Source: Telopea speciosissima (lineage: Eukaryota; Streptophyta; Magnoliopsida; Proteales; Proteaceae). Taken from it: DNA of 64,000 bases. Within the stretch, counting starts at the first letter, position 1. Every line of letters begins with the position of its first letter. Below, piece after piece: positions 19,557-32,703 of this stretch. The stretch lies in contig NW_025317422.1 of NCBI RefSeq assembly GCF_018873765.1, positions 1 through 64,000 of the forward strand, given 5' to 3'. A program made the position numbers and the translations under genes. The notes beneath the pieces are model-generated. The model was not told the DNA's origin. It ran no database searches and was given only the letters and a program-made list of their open reading frames with translations.

Positions 19557-21220
19557 CCTCCTCGTCCTAGTCAGCATCATCTCAGCTTGAACGAGCCCCA
19601 TCAAGTTCCACCTATCAATTCACCTGCAGTCACTCCCCGCAAGAGTTGAGGACCCCACTATTACGGAATGAATCACAAGAGAGTTGCGTCCAGAACAGAC
19701 CAAACAGCCCAGACTTTCAACCCAAAATATCATCGATAGGGACTAACGAATAGATTCACGTAGATGAGGATACAAGACCAAGGAAATTAGGGAGAAGAGA
19801 AAGGATGATTGGATTAGGGAAAATGATGGGAGAAAAACTTGAAGAAAAACGTGTCACATTGAAGAAAAAGGCAGACACTTTGTTGAGATGATGCAGGAGA
19901 TATCATAGTGGATAAAGCCCAGCAAGCTCACACCAAAAAAAAAAACCAAACTGATGGAATTGGGTGCACGCTGTTGACTGTTCAGTAGTTGCATGGCCTT
20001 TTGTATTTGTACTGCTCGCAGAGTAGTAGAAGCTACTTGGTTGAAATTGATAGGATTTTATTTTAATGTAAACCATAAACCTCATATTAAAATGAAAGAT
20101 AACAAGGATTCAATGTTAATTACAATATCCATAAATAGTTTTTCCGTGTTTGATTTGTTGGCTAATCGATCTGTTAGCTCTGTATGCATTCTACTTTAGT
20201 GAGATAACCTACAAACAATTTTTAAGTTCTTAAAATAGCAGAGCAAATAAAAAAAAAAAATTAGAAAAAGGGGAAATAACTTCAAGCCAATCAAACACAT
20301 CTGAGAGCAAGTTCACTGTTGTCCCTGACCAGATCAAAAGCCACCTGAATACCCTTTAGTTCTGCTTTGAGTGCACAGGTGCACATCCATCTCTGACTTT
20401 GGCATGGATTTGATTTGAACCTGGAGATAACAAAATAGCACACCATCTAGCATTGCCAGATAAAAGACTATGATCAGAGATGATCAGATATGTATCGTCG
20501 AAGCTATTTTCTTGAGATAGTCTAGGCCATATATATGGGTTAAGCGGCCTCAAATCAGATGTCACAGGCTGGGCAGCTAATAGCTCAATTCTACAAACTG
20601 GTCAAATATAAGGTTGAGGTTTCACATACAGTTTGTTCATAAGCAGGTGATTCCTAGCTTGCCACAAGGAGTAGGCTACAAGAGTCCCATTAGGAAGCCA
20701 GATCTTGTCACTCTTCCTTAAAGTGGGGGGATAAAATAATGGCCTTCATCAGGTCTTTGACTGGCATAGCTTCTAAGAAATTAGTCCGAACTCCCAAAGT
20801 AGGATTTAAAACCTTGTTTTAACATAGTTGTGTTGGAGTTAACAGAGATTAGATCTTGTATTGATTATATCATTGATATTATTGCAATGTTAGAACAAAC
20901 AAAGTTTACAAGTGGAAGGAGCAAAAACGAAAATCAGGAAAGAAACAGGTGAAGGATAATTAACATTTCTCAAATGTTTCAGAAAGCATACATTCTTTCA
21001 GTTTTAGGACAGTGGGTGCTCCTAAGCAAAGCTAAAATTTTAGCAAGGTAAGGTTTCCAAACCCCCAGATGGAATTGCTTGACTTACTGAAGAATCAGCT
21101 ATTCAATGTTGCATGATCTCATTTATTGTGGATTAACTTGTTGAACCCTTTACCACATCTATCAAAGTTCAAGCACCCGATAGAGAAATAAAAAACTTCA
21201 TCTAGGTGTTCAAGAGGATT
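19557..21220. other. Tail of unit 1, with an antisense LINE scrap
   Basis: The tail lies between the LINE poly(A) and the next DUF3531 exon 8 and recurs at 37759-39390. On the minus strand about 20300-20830 encodes broken pieces such as NGTLVAYSLWQARNHLLMNK and RWCAILLSPGSNQIHAKVRD, which look like the C-terminal (RNase H-side) part of another LINE. The remaining stretches (19557-20300, 20830-21220) are AT-rich. The last part should hold the 3' end of DUF3531 transcripts. Confidence 0.55.
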
Positions 21221-21292
21221 CGTTTTTGAGGTGCTCCTTCCCACATACGCATAGGCTTGGAAAAATTAAATAAATCTACATCCATTCTCACT

Positions 21293-22929
21293 TCAGATCT
21301 TGAAGTACTTGTATCCGAACTCAGGACTCGTCATACCTTCTTCCCAATCACCCATGCGCCGACCACCAAAAACCACCTGTTGAATACCTATATATCTGTC
21401 AGAAAGTTAAAAAGTAAATTTATGATCAATGGTTAGAAAATAGTGATGACAGGTTATCAAGCTCCAAAAACTAGTTTCAAAGCAATAAAAAGGTAATTAT
21501 CTTCTCCAACAATCAACAACATTCCTTGTACACTTACTCAGAGCTCAATACAGTTAAGCAATTGAGGAGCACATCAACTGCAAAGAAATCAGATGTCCCA
21601 AGGTCTACCCTGTTGGACAAGTCCAAATCTGTTAGCTCTTTGTATGCATTAGTATTTAGAAGAACACAACTTTTCCATTATGAAAGCAATGATACAGTCA
21701 AGACTCCTACCAAACCCGGCCCCAGTTGTCCTGAAATTCCACATCACCAATATCGTGGAATGATGATGGCATTACTTTGAATCCTTTATCTGCATCATAG
21801 AGAGGATTATACTCCATGGATGTATTTGCCAACTGCAGTGCATAACATGCAAATGTTAGTTTGTTCCATTAACAGTAGGAGGACGAGAATCAAATATTGT
21901 TAAGACTGGGGTGGATGTCAACCTGACCAAGGGATTGGGCTGTCGAGTCTACTTGACTTCACTCAGTTACATAATATGGTGTAATTCTAAGGGATTTTCT
22001 TATTGACACCCTCAAGTTATCAAATAATTTGTGACCTTACTTTTTTGCCCTTTTAGTATAACATATAATTTTTCCAATGAGGGATAAATATTATCATTTC
22101 ACATGTATAATCGAAAAATGTGTATGACAATGACAATGATACGTCACTTTCAAATTGTTTTTGGAAACTCTTTTATACCCTTAACTTAAAGATATTTTGA
22201 CAATAATACAAGGGGCAACTAAAAAGGTGTCAAGTTCTAAATACTTAAGAGGTGTCATTCAGACACTCCCATAAAATGAGTATCTTTGCTTCTAAAAATA
22301 TATTAAAAAAACATATGTCCTCGCAGTTATAGCAGCACCACTCTACAACCAATCAATCCAATTTGGAACGAAGAAAGTCATCACTAAAGCAGATGCTAGC
22401 TTCATTTCTACGTGCAAAATAATGCACTTCATTTATCTGTGGAGTACAAGTGCGTGGTAATGCTAATGGCAGGGTTTAAAAGTGGCACTCAATCTATAGT
22501 CGGCGGTTAGAAGTCACTTCGGTACTTCTAGTCTTTGGGTGCTCTAATTTCAATGAGGGAGCATAGAAACTATGATTTTGGAAGAATTGCTGACTAATTA
22601 TCTTCTCTAAAAATTATAAAAGCTAGGATTCCAAGTTTTTCAAAGATGACAGAAAGAGAGAAATATTCATGGACCTGCAAATTAGAAGAGTTAAATGCTC
22701 CCAAACGCCCCATGACATACCATGACTAAATAACCTGCATAATTATTTAGTTCCTAAAATCAGGAAGTCCAAAAAACAGTAGCTATTGTAAACAAAGGGA
22801 AAAAAAAGGGGGGGCGGAAGGGAAGGGGAAGAATGAAATCAGCAACTTACACTACCAATGATGTCATCATCACGGTCAGATGGAGATCCATATAGTTCAA
22901 ACCATATGAAGGAATCGATGGGATTGAAA
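21293..22929 (-). pseudogene. DUF3531 gene fragment, exons 4-8 (unit 2)
   Basis: Minus-strand exons collinear with unit 1 and the intact gene. Exon 8 ends in GYKYFKI and a stop at 21293-21295; exon 4 starts at 22929. Splice sites are kept. Exon 5 carries a stop at its third codon (the Gln of VIQSW reads TAG), and exon 4 reads DRDDDIIGS for DRDVDIIGS. Exons 1-3 are absent. Confidence 0.87.
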
Positions 22930-25900
22930 CTGCAGTCAAAAACTACAGATATTATTTTAAACATCAAATAGTTCTGGACATACCTAAAATCAGTTATAAC
23001 AATGGGCCAAATAAAAATCACTTCATAACATGGCCATTACTACCATTTGTCAAGTACTGCAAGCTAATTTGTATTCAACCCTTTCAGGATAATCATAATT
23101 TTAATATACACAAGCCAACGCCACAAACAAAAAATTAATTAATTGAGAGTCAGGGTAGAACTCAAATCAACTCATCCATATCCCAACTATATGGGGTCAG
23201 CTAATTGAAAGCCAGTGTATAAAGCATCAAAAAGCTAACCCTGGGTTGACTGGTGGTGAGAGCTTCCAATGATTGTATAGCCAATGTGATCTTTGCTTTC
23301 TCTCATTTCATGTATGTGTGTGTGCTTTCTCTTAATAGTTGTTTTCTATTCCATCCAATGCTCTCTACCATTATATTTTTTCATTTACCTAAATCCTTTT
23401 GTTATTGATCAAAATAAAATTAAGTGCTAAACTTCATCATAAACTAACAACAGCAAGAGAAAATGGTGAGAGATGCAATCCACAGAATAATGGCATTCCT
23501 AATAATAGGGAATCCTCCGGATCTGTTTAAAGATAGGGGACAACAAGTAGAGTGCCTGGTTACTAAGAGACAGCTACCAAGAGACAGCTTCTGGTTGCTG
23601 TCTCCGGCAACTTCTCTGGCAAGCGATCGATTGGGGGAGAAGCACCTTCTTGAGAGAAGAGAGAGGACGAAAAGAAAGAGGCAAAGAGGAGAGATAAATA
23701 GGGGAGGACTTTTAGGGTTATGGGAGTTCAATTTTAAATATCGGATTTTCAAACTGACCATCGGATTCAAATTAGCCATGTTTCGAGATCCAAGGAAGCA
23801 CTAGGAGAGTGACAAAGTGAGAACCACTATTTGGAAAAAAAACAGGGAAGAAGAGGATTTTTATCTGCTACATTTTTTACATCTTCCATTTTGCCCCTTA
23901 GATGGTTGACACATGACATGTTTAAATCCGATGGTCAAAAATAAAGATAATTCAAAACCCAACCAACCCAATTCTAACCATGGTTTTCAAACCCAACCCT
24001 GACCCAATCCTAACCTTAACCATCATCTTGCCCCTTGTCTTTTCCCGCCCGCGTTGGTGTTTGTGGACTTTCTTCTATTTGTGTAATTTACCCTATATTA
24101 ATTATATATTAAATTAAAGATTAAAATGTTACAGAATCATCAATTTGGCAATGTGGGTTGTGAGGTTGAAGAAAGGAAGGAAGTACCTTGGGTCGTGGGA
24201 GAGAACCATTAGAGGGGGAGAAGTAAGAGTGAGAGAACAGAGACAATCTGCATTTGGACTTGAGGAGAGAGAAGAAGAAAGGTCACAGGGAGGAGGATGA
24301 GGAGTATTCATAGAAGTAACGTCGACATCAATTAGTAATTACTGGTCTGAAACTTAATTTTAAAGGAAGTCGGGCATGGATTGAATGGAAGCAAAGACTT
24401 TTATATTTATTTCTTGGTCTTCCTCTTCAGCTCCGGTACCCCACCAAAAGTTCCCCACATTGCATTGTTTACTAGTGAGGATTAGACGGCATACTATATG
24501 GGATCCACGCAATTATGGAAATCTCAGCCTAAACCCCAAACCCGAAAACCCTAGACCCTAAATCCTAAACCCATAAACCCTTAACCCTAAACGACAAATC
24601 TCAAACCCCAAACCCTAAAAGCCTAAACCCTAAACGCTTGGCTTGTAATATATAAATCCACCCATCAACTGACTCGAAACCACAACATGTACTTGTGTTG
24701 TTTTCCTCTCTTCACTCATTTCTATCTTTCCATATTGCATACTTACAAAAACAAAGGAGCATTTTTTACTTGGGTTTGGGCTTGCTGGAACCATATGCTT
24801 TGTGCTTTAGAAATTTGAGGGGGCTGATCTTCTTAGATTTGTTAAAGCTAGCTTTCCTAAGCCGTATTCTTGGCCATTTTAGATATTATCCTATTTACAT
24901 CACACTGAAGCGATTTGCAATTTATTCTGCACTGTGTTAGCTGGTTTCTCTTGGTTCCTGCTGCAGTATTATAGATATGAATGCAATCTGGTAGTGATAA
25001 AGTTTTTTTAAGCTTCTGTTTGTTATCATTGCGAGATCTACATCTAAAAGCTGCTACGATCTGTGTTACGTTGACAATAGTAGTGTTTACCTATTTGTTT
25101 GTCCGAGATTTCCTCTGCTAACACTTTACTCACATTTGCTCGATTTTAGTAAGTATTAGCAATTGCTAAACTATTCTGATAGATCTTGAATCTTTACTTT
25201 CATCTGTGGTTCCTTATTGTTTATAGGATTTAATACTGCCAGAAATGGCCCTGGCTGGAGTCCTTTGAACCATAGATTTTGTGATCTGGTATCTAAGTTC
25301 ATCCTCTCTGGTTAAGGATATAAGATCCAACTCCTTTTGTTTTCTAGTTTGTGTTGATATCTGTAGGGATGGAGTGGGAACCGAAAATGGATGATCCACC
25401 GATTGAAGCTGATGATGACATCTCAGATCGGCTATTGGCTCCACCAGATACAGCCATTAGTGAACCAGGTCTGAATCTAGGGCCAGTTAATTGGTCTCAT
25501 GTGATCGTCGGTTGTGTTTACCAGTAAGAGAATCACTGCACTGACGGTATCTAAGGCGCTATCAAGTGCTTGGAACATTAAAAGAGAACTGGTAGTCCGG
25601 CAAATTGGCCATAAATTGTTTATGATTCAACTGGAGCATCCGATGGAGGTAAAGACAGCTCTCATCCTAGGGCCATGGCTTATTAAACAAGCGCTTATTA
25701 CTTTTCAGAAATGGATTCCGACTACATCACCGAAGCAACTTCAATTCCATTGGATGGAGATCTGGATGCACTTGTATGGACTTCCGATGCATCTACACAC
25801 TCGCGTTGTAGCAGAGCAAATTGCATGTAAGATGGGGATCTTCCATGATGTCCGCCTACCTATGGGACTAAGGGATTTTGGCCGATCTATCGCAATTCGT

Positions 25901-26451
25901 GTGTCTATTTGTACTGAAATTCCACTGAGAGTATGTATGCGCATCAACCGAGAGGGACTGAACCCTTACTGAGTTGAGATTGCTTATGCAAAGGTGCCAT
26001 CATTCTGTTTCTTCTGTGGTATTATCGGCCATGACTAGAGGAACTGTTCGACAAAAAACTCTGAGGAATCCGGATCCCGATCAGCCTTGTTCCACCAGCT
26101 TGAGGATGAATGCCGGCAAGAATGTTTTGTTGCTATGTTCGGAGAATGGCTTAAGCTTGGAAGCTCTGTTAAATGCCCCCCGGTGGCACTGCAACTAAGG
26201 CTAATTGCGAAAACCATTATCATTGAACGAGAACGGGCTTTTGAATGTTTATACTCATCAAATGGGGGAGACAAACCTCGTCGGACTGTTCAACCAGATC
26301 AACTTGAGGATTGGAGCTACAATCTGAGTGAATTAGTTCGCAGCTATCTTCGTCCCAACACTGTTGACTTCATGCAATTTGGACCTAGAGGAGTGCAGGT
26401 GGCCTTATTGGGAGGTGCTCGGAACTTAAAGCGTGTCGCTAAGGGACTGAT

Positions 26452-29400
26452 TGTCACACCCCCATCCCTGAACCACGGGGAATGCAACTGGAGCGTACCA
26501 ATACGCTCTCTAACCACCAGAATCACTGATGCAGTACCCAAGACTAACTCATTCACAACGACAAATAATAGGTAAAAGGAAAGGATTAATATTAATAACA
26601 TCAGAGTTAGCAGAAGCTAGGTGATAGCATATAAAATATTGTCTATTCAAATTTACCCTTTCATATCAATGGGTTCTAATAAGGATCTATGTATTATCAC
26701 TGTATAATAAATACACTTATCAAGAAAGGAATAAAAGAATACACCTTTGAATCAGAAAATAGTTTATCAAAGTGTAACAAAAGATGGCCACCAGCCAAGA
26801 ATCACTGTTCCCTCGTGGAACACATCTCACAGTAGCACTCCGGTCCATGATCCTCATACTCCGAACTCCACCACTCTTCATGACCTTCATCAGGAGTCTT
26901 GAACTCCGTGCCGTCATGCTCGAATGTACCTGCATCAACTAAAAAATATGTTTCCTCGAGGAGTGAGCTCCAACTGAGCCCAATGAGTGGCTAAGCCACA
27001 CAAGCATACACAATAATAATAATGAATGGGGTTGACTGCAAACCATACATGATGGACGGATACCAAGGTGTCCCATACCACCAAGGTAGACCGTACATCA
27101 CATACAATTTACAATCATGCTACATGAATGAATGATGATATATAGTTTTATTGTTATCCACCTAACACACAACTAAGTCAAGTATAGTACTATAGCAACA
27201 CCTTAGGTAGCATCCCCGACATCGGTACCATAAACGGATGGTATACCGCGATGACAAACCCGAGTCGCACCGAAGCCTCGTGTACGGTCTCCACCAAGAG
27301 ATATACGCAAACCCCCGAGTCAAATCCCGTCCTGGCGTTCGGCCCAAAATACGGTTGGCGCCCGAACTTCCCGGGTGGGTATACCCGAATAACGGTCGGA
27401 ACCCACGGATTTGACCGACACCTAACCCCCTGTCGGTAAGGGTCATAGTACTGGGTAAACATTTATCCTAGCCAGCATTCACCTATTGTATGAGTGAGGT
27501 ACGCATGTGCATAGGCCAGAGGCCGAGTCCATAGATACCGAAATACGGTCGGCCGGCTATCCTCTCGCCCCTCTAGCCCATACGACGTATACAAGTACGA
27601 GATGTGAATACCGAAGGCGATCGGTCGGTCACCATCCCGTTTCCACCTAATGCAATGGACAACTCTAATGCAATTTCAAGCACGGCAATCTCAAGCCCAA
27701 GACCCACCGGCACTTGGATCCCGCTCCGAAGCCCTAGATCTACATGCCATGAGTGAGTCCATATTATGGAATCCTCGGGTCCAGCACCAACCGGCACCCG
27801 AGTCCCATAACTAAATCCAACACCATTCGCACCATAGTGCAGTAAAATAAATAATATCGCAAGACAAGAATGTAAAGTCCTATCAACATCTAAACATTTA
27901 TATCGTCCTATATCTTACTAATAATTATATATTATAGCACACATGCATGAATGACATTCGCAAGACACGACACACAAACATTCCATAAATTAAGATGTTT
28001 GCTTAACTCACTCACCTTGATTCTCGTCAATCGTCGACAGCTCTTCAAATCGACGTTCGATGCCAAGTACACTGTCCCACGTACTAATACGCCCCGAGCC
28101 GGGTCACCAACCTAAAGAGAGTGTACAACGTTGGGAGAGATTAGTGCCTTAGGGTTAGAAGAGTTGGGCCCCATAAGTTATCAAACAAGGCTAAAATAGG
28201 GGACCGGCACATACAACAAGGCTATATCATGTGCCTGTCCATGTGCCTGTCCCTCTCGGACTTTCCCACCGCGAGATCTAGGTTCTCGGGATGGCACTTG
28301 CATGTGCCTGTCCATGTGCCTGTCCCTCTCGTACCTCCCACCGGCAGATCTTTCTCAGGACTGGCACTTGCATGTGCCTGTCCATGTGCCTATCCCTCTC
28401 GGACCTCCCACCGGCAGATCTTTCTCAGGACTGGCACTTGCATGTGCCTGTCCATGTGCCTGTCCCTCTCGGACTTCCCACCGGCAGATCTAGTTTCTCA
28501 GGGACTGGCACTTGCATGTGCCTGTCCACGTGCCAGTCTTGCTGTTCATGCCATTCCGAGAATGGTTTTGCAGCCCCAAAGTCTTGGGCTAAAATGGGGT
28601 ATTCTTAGGGGTTTTTAGGGGTCTCTTTGGCCATGAGAACAACTCCAACCAAGGTGCCATAGCACACACCCAACATGGGTTTGTAAACCCCATGATCGAT
28701 TAGGTTTTTCTCCATTAAAATACATATGGAAAGAAAACTCATGGGTTTGGGTATTGGGGTTTTGAAAGGGGCTTTAATCAATGTTATTTAACAACCCACA
28801 AACCACACCTCTATGGTCTTCCATGAGGGTTGGTGAAACCCATAAATGGAGGTGAATCCCCAACTTAGGGTTCATAAATGGAGAAAGGGTGAAAGGGGGT
28901 TCAAGGTAGGATTAGGTGTCTTTATAACTAAGCTTCAAAGATTAGCCATTAATGGCCTTTCCATTAGGGTAGATGAAGCACTCATGGCTCATAAGTCCAA
29001 ACCCTAGGTCTATAAATTAGGAAGTGAGAGAGAGAGAGAGAGAGAGAATGCTCACCAATGTAGGAGAGTAAGCTTGGGTTCCACCTCTCTTCCTTCTTCT
29101 TCTTCTTCTTTCGTTCCTTCTTCCTTCTTCTTCTTCTTCTTTTTCTTCTTCTTCTTTCTTTCCTTCTCTCCTTTCCTCTCCACGATTTAGGTTTTCTATT
29201 GTGAGGTGAATAGTAGATTGACCCCTATTTACCTCACTTTAGTCTTAAGTCATGTTTGGTTGTCTTAGGTCTTTAGGTCCATTTTAAGTTATTGGGCCCA
29301 TTATACTACTAGGCCCATAATATAATTAGAAGGAACATCAGGTCCTAAGCCCATTCTAGTATTTATACTCATGAGTTATTAGGATATTAACTTACTCCCA

Positions 29401-29684
29401 ATCATCTATAAATGGGAACGGGTACACCAGGCGAGGGCCGGGCGGATCCTCAAAATAAGGAAATGCTAGGAATGCACCCTCGAAGACAAACTTTCCCCTA
29501 TCTCTGTCGATGTACCTATCCTCGACGACTTCTCTAGAGTCACGGTCAACAATCTTGTGGGATGGCTTGAGTATCATGGTCCACAGTTCACGAGCGTACT
29601 CCGCTCCCGGTTCTACATAAAAGGTTCAAACTAGACCGGTGGTCAGACCGAGTTTTAAACCGGGTTTTGGGCACGGATTTAACA
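26452..29684 (+). mobile_element. Solo LTR, probable Tekay/Del-type gypsy
   Basis: A 3,233-bp insertion beginning TGTCACACCCCCAT and ending GGATTTAACA, flanked by the 5-bp duplication CTGAT (26447-26451 and 29685-29689) and absent from the matching LINE copies in units 1 and 3. The TGTCACACCCC start and great length fit LTRs of Tekay/Del chromoviruses. No internal region, primer site or polypurine tract is visible, so it is most likely a solo LTR left by recombination. It has a TATA-like CTATAAATT near 29011, a GA microsatellite (29028-29048) and a TTC-rich tract (29087-29165). Confidence 0.78.
28225..28540 (+). repeat. 73-bp tandem repeats in the solo LTR
   Basis: About four copies of a unit of about 73 bp with GGCACTTGCATGTGCCTGTC, CATGTGCCTGTCCCTCTCGG and CCCACCGGCAGATCT. 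The overlapping long ORFs in several frames are products of this periodic sequence, not genes. Confidence 0.88.
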
Positions 29685-31166
29685 CTGATGTCATCAAAAT
29701 TATTCCCCTCTCGCCGGAGAACTAATGATGCTGATGATGTTGCCTTGCCAAGTCGGTCCACCAAGGACCAGTGTGGGTCCTTTGAGACAGAATCGGAACA
29801 ACCGGACTTAAACAAGGAGGCCCCTAACTCCACTGGAATTGAAAACTTGTTTAGATCTAATCCTGTATTTGGACCTTTCCCCCCTCTTGGGGCTGATCTG
29901 TCATTTGGGCCATTGGCTCTGACTGGGTCTAATACTCTGTCTGAGCTTGATACCCTAGCTGGGCCCCCCCATCCGTTGGTCTTAAATCTATCAGCGAGAC
30001 CACGGCCAAACCAAGCAAAAAGTTCAGTACCTTTAACTGAGATAGCTTTGAACAGTCTCACTCATGGCGTTGCGACTGTAGGTATGGATTCTAATTCCCT
30101 CATTGGAGCTATTCCTTCTCCCCCTCGGGCCATGGAATACTTGGAAAGCCCAATAAGTATTTCTGCTATCACTGACTCTTGGTGTTGGTCTGTTGCTACC
30201 AATGGTATGTTCTCTGTTAGGTCGGCTTATTTCCTAGCACTCCAGGTCCAAGAGACTGTTTCACCTTCAGGTGGACCTTCCACTTGTAAGCTACCTTGGA
30301 AGCATCTTTGGAAACTCAAGATTACTCCCAAACTAAAAGTCTTTCTCTGGAAGTGTTGTTCAGATTTAATAGCGATGAACCGCTTGCTTTATGATAGGCG
30401 CATATCACCTAGCCCCTTATGTCCCATCTGCTTAAACAATGAAGAAACGGTTGTACATGCACTGTTTCATTGTGATTTTGTGGCCACTTGCTGGAGGCTG
30501 TCCTCTTTTCGCTTTGACACCCTTAGCATTCAGGGGAAATCAATGACTGAAGTAACCCAGTAGTTTCTTGCAATGGTTGATCAGTTTCCTTCCTCTGATG
30601 ATGCTATTTTTCAGTGGATATCTTTGATTTGGCATATCTGGAAAGCCAGAAACAAAGTGGTCTTTTCGTATACTAACATCTCACCTTACGCTGTCATCCA
30701 GGGTGCTTATCAACTTTTAATCAACTTTTTAAAAAATTAATTAATTGAGAGTAAGGGTAGAACTCAAATCAACTCAGCCTTATCCTAACTATATGGGGTC
30801 AGCTAATTGAAAGTCAGTGTATGAAGCATCAAAAAGCTAACCCTGGGTTGACTGGTGGTGAGAGCTTCCAAGGATTGTATAGCCAACGTGATCTTTGTTT
30901 TCCCTCATTTCATGTATGTGTATGTGCTTTCTCTTAATAGTTGTTTTCTATTCCAGCCAATGCTCTCTACCATTATATTTTTTCAATTACCTAAATCCTT
31001 TTGTTATTGATCAAAATAAAATTAGGTGCTAAACTTCATCATAAACTAACAACAGCAAGAGAAAATGATGAGAGATGCAATCCACAGAATAATGGCATTC
31101 CTAATAATAAGGAATCCTCTGAATCTGCTTAAAGATTGGGGAAAACAAGTAGAGTGCCTGCTTACT

Positions 31167-32393
31167 CTACCAAACCCGGCCCCAGTTGTCCTGAAATTCC
31201 ACATCACCAATATCGTGGAATGATGATTTCATCACTTTGAATCATTTATCTGCATCATAGAGAGGATTATACTCCATGGATGTATTTGCCAACTGCAGTG
31301 CATAATATGCAAATATCAGTTTGTTCCATTAATAGTAGGAAGACTAGAATCAAATATTGTTAAGGCTAGGTTGGATGTCAACCTGACCAAGGGATGGGGC
31401 TATCGAGTCTGCTTGACTTGACTCAGTTACATAATATGGTGTAATTCTAAGGGATTTTCTTATTGACACCCTAAAGTTATCTAATAGTTTGTGACCTTAC
31501 TTTTTTGCTCTTGTAGTATAACATATAATTTTTTCAATGAGGGATGAATATTATCATTTCACATGTATAATCGAAAAATGTGTATGACAATGACAATGAT
31601 ATGTCACTTTTAAATTGTTTTTGGAAACTCTTTTATACCCTTAACTTAAAGATCTTTTGAGAATAATACAAGGGGCAACTAAAAAGAAGGTGAGTTCTAA
31701 ATACTTAAGAGGTGTCATTCAGACATTCCCAAAATTAAATGAGTATCTTTGTTTCTAATAATATATTTAAAAAAAATGTCCCCGTAGTTATAGCAGCATC
31801 ACTCTACAACCAATCAATCCAATTTGGAGTGAAGATAGTCATCACTAAAGTAGATGCTAGCTTCATTTCCACGTGCAAAATAATGCACTTCATTTATCTG
31901 TGGAGTACAAGTGCGTGGCCATGCTAATGGCAGGGTTTAAAAGTGGCACTCAATCTATAGTCGGCGGTTAGAAGTCACTTCGGTACTTCTAGTCTTTGGG
32001 TGCTCTAATTTCAATGAGGGAGCAAAGCAACTATGATTTTGGAAGAATTGCTGACTAATTGTCTTCTCTAAAAATTATAAAAGCTAGGATTCCAAGTTTT
32101 TCAAAGATAACAGAAAGAGAGAAATATTGACAAACCTGCAAATTAAAAGAGTTAAATGCTCCCAAACGCCCCATGACATACCATGACTGAAAAACTGCAT
32201 AATTATTTAGTTCCTAAAATCTAGAAGTCCAAAAAACAGTAGCTATTGTGGGCAAAGGGAAAAAAAAACGGGGGGGGGGGGGAGGGAAGGGGAAGAATGA
32301 AATCAGCAACTTACACTACCAATGATGTCAACATCACGGTCAGATGGAGATCCATATAGTTCAAACCATATGAAGGAATCGATGGGAGTGAAA
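31167..32393 (-). pseudogene. DUF3531 gene fragment, exons 4-6 (unit 3)
   Basis: Minus-strand exon 4 (starting at 32393), exon 5 and exon 6 (at 31167-31288) are recognisable. Exons 7-8 and 1-3 are absent. Exon 5 has lost bases at its start, which breaks the frame. Exon 6 is fused at its donor directly to intron 3 sequence of the duplicated piece. Confidence 0.82.
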
Positions 32394-32703
32394 CTACAGC
32401 TAGAAACTACAGATATTATTTCAAACATCAAACAGTTCTGGACGTACCTAAACACAAGCCAACGCCACAAACAAAAAATTAATTACTTGACAGTCAGGGT
32501 AGAACTCAAATCAACTCAGCCTTATCCCAACTATATGGGGTCAGCTAATTAAAAGTCAGTGTATGAAGCATCAAAAAGCTAACCCTGGGTTGACTGGTGG
32601 TGAGAGCTTCCAGTGATTGTATAGCCAACGTGATCTTTGCTTTCTCTCATTTCATGTATGTGTGTGTGATTTCTCTTAGTAGTTGTTTTCTATTCCTGCC
32701 AAT

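Larger units (their letters stand above)
1..21220. repeat. Tandem unit 1 (about 8.6 kb plus a 12.6-kb insertion)
   Basis: This is the first copy of a head-to-tail repeat, cut at its left edge by the window. Seen directly: 1-3600 matches 21226-24796, most of 30731-34618, and 39391-41755 as far as the gene break; 16240-21220 matches 24792 onward and 34614-39390. Order within the unit is DUF3531 3' exons (minus), intron 3, unrelated DNA with telomere-like repeats, LINE derivative, tail. By eye the copies are about 95 percent identical, so the duplication is fairly recent. The gypsy element at 3601-16234 entered after duplication, because units 2 and 3 have the uninterrupted sequence. The array may continue left of the window. 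Confidence 0.9.
24792..30715 (+). mobile_element. LINE derivative, unit 2 copy, split by a solo LTR
   Basis: Same structure as the unit 1 copy: leader, DUF4283/CCHC part (about 25370-26451), then after the LTR insertion the zf-RVT part (about 29690-30563) and the start of the RNase H part, truncated at the unit junction. ORF1 has a 2-bp loss and stops. The second part keeps a 298-residue open frame running from the linker (PNSTGIENLFRSNPVFGPF) through zf-RVT with intact CPIC. This shows linker and zf-RVT in one frame, supporting a fused ancestral ORF. Confidence 0.8.
21221..30720. repeat. Tandem unit 2
   Basis: The second copy of the array unit, in the same orientation. It carries DUF3531 exons 4-8, intron 3, unit-specific DNA, telomere-like repeats (about 24530-24640), and a LINE copy split by a solo LTR. 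It stops inside the LINE RNase H region at about 30713. After a short filler (CTTTTAATCAACTTTTTAAA) unit 3 begins in intron 3 sequence, so the end of the LINE and the whole tail are missing. Confidence 0.88.

Noticed and set aside
24695-24940. 81-residue ORF repeated at 34517-34762
   Set aside because: It has no ATG start and lies in the leader of the LINE derivative.
27162-27462. Overlapping minus-strand ORFs of about 90 residues with a plus-strand partner
   Set aside because: They lie within the solo LTR and have no domain; LTR sequence open by chance.
28229-28618. Overlapping 105-129 residue ORFs rich in Met-Cys-Leu-Ser
   Set aside because: They are translations of the 73-bp tandem repeat in the solo LTR, open in more than one frame.
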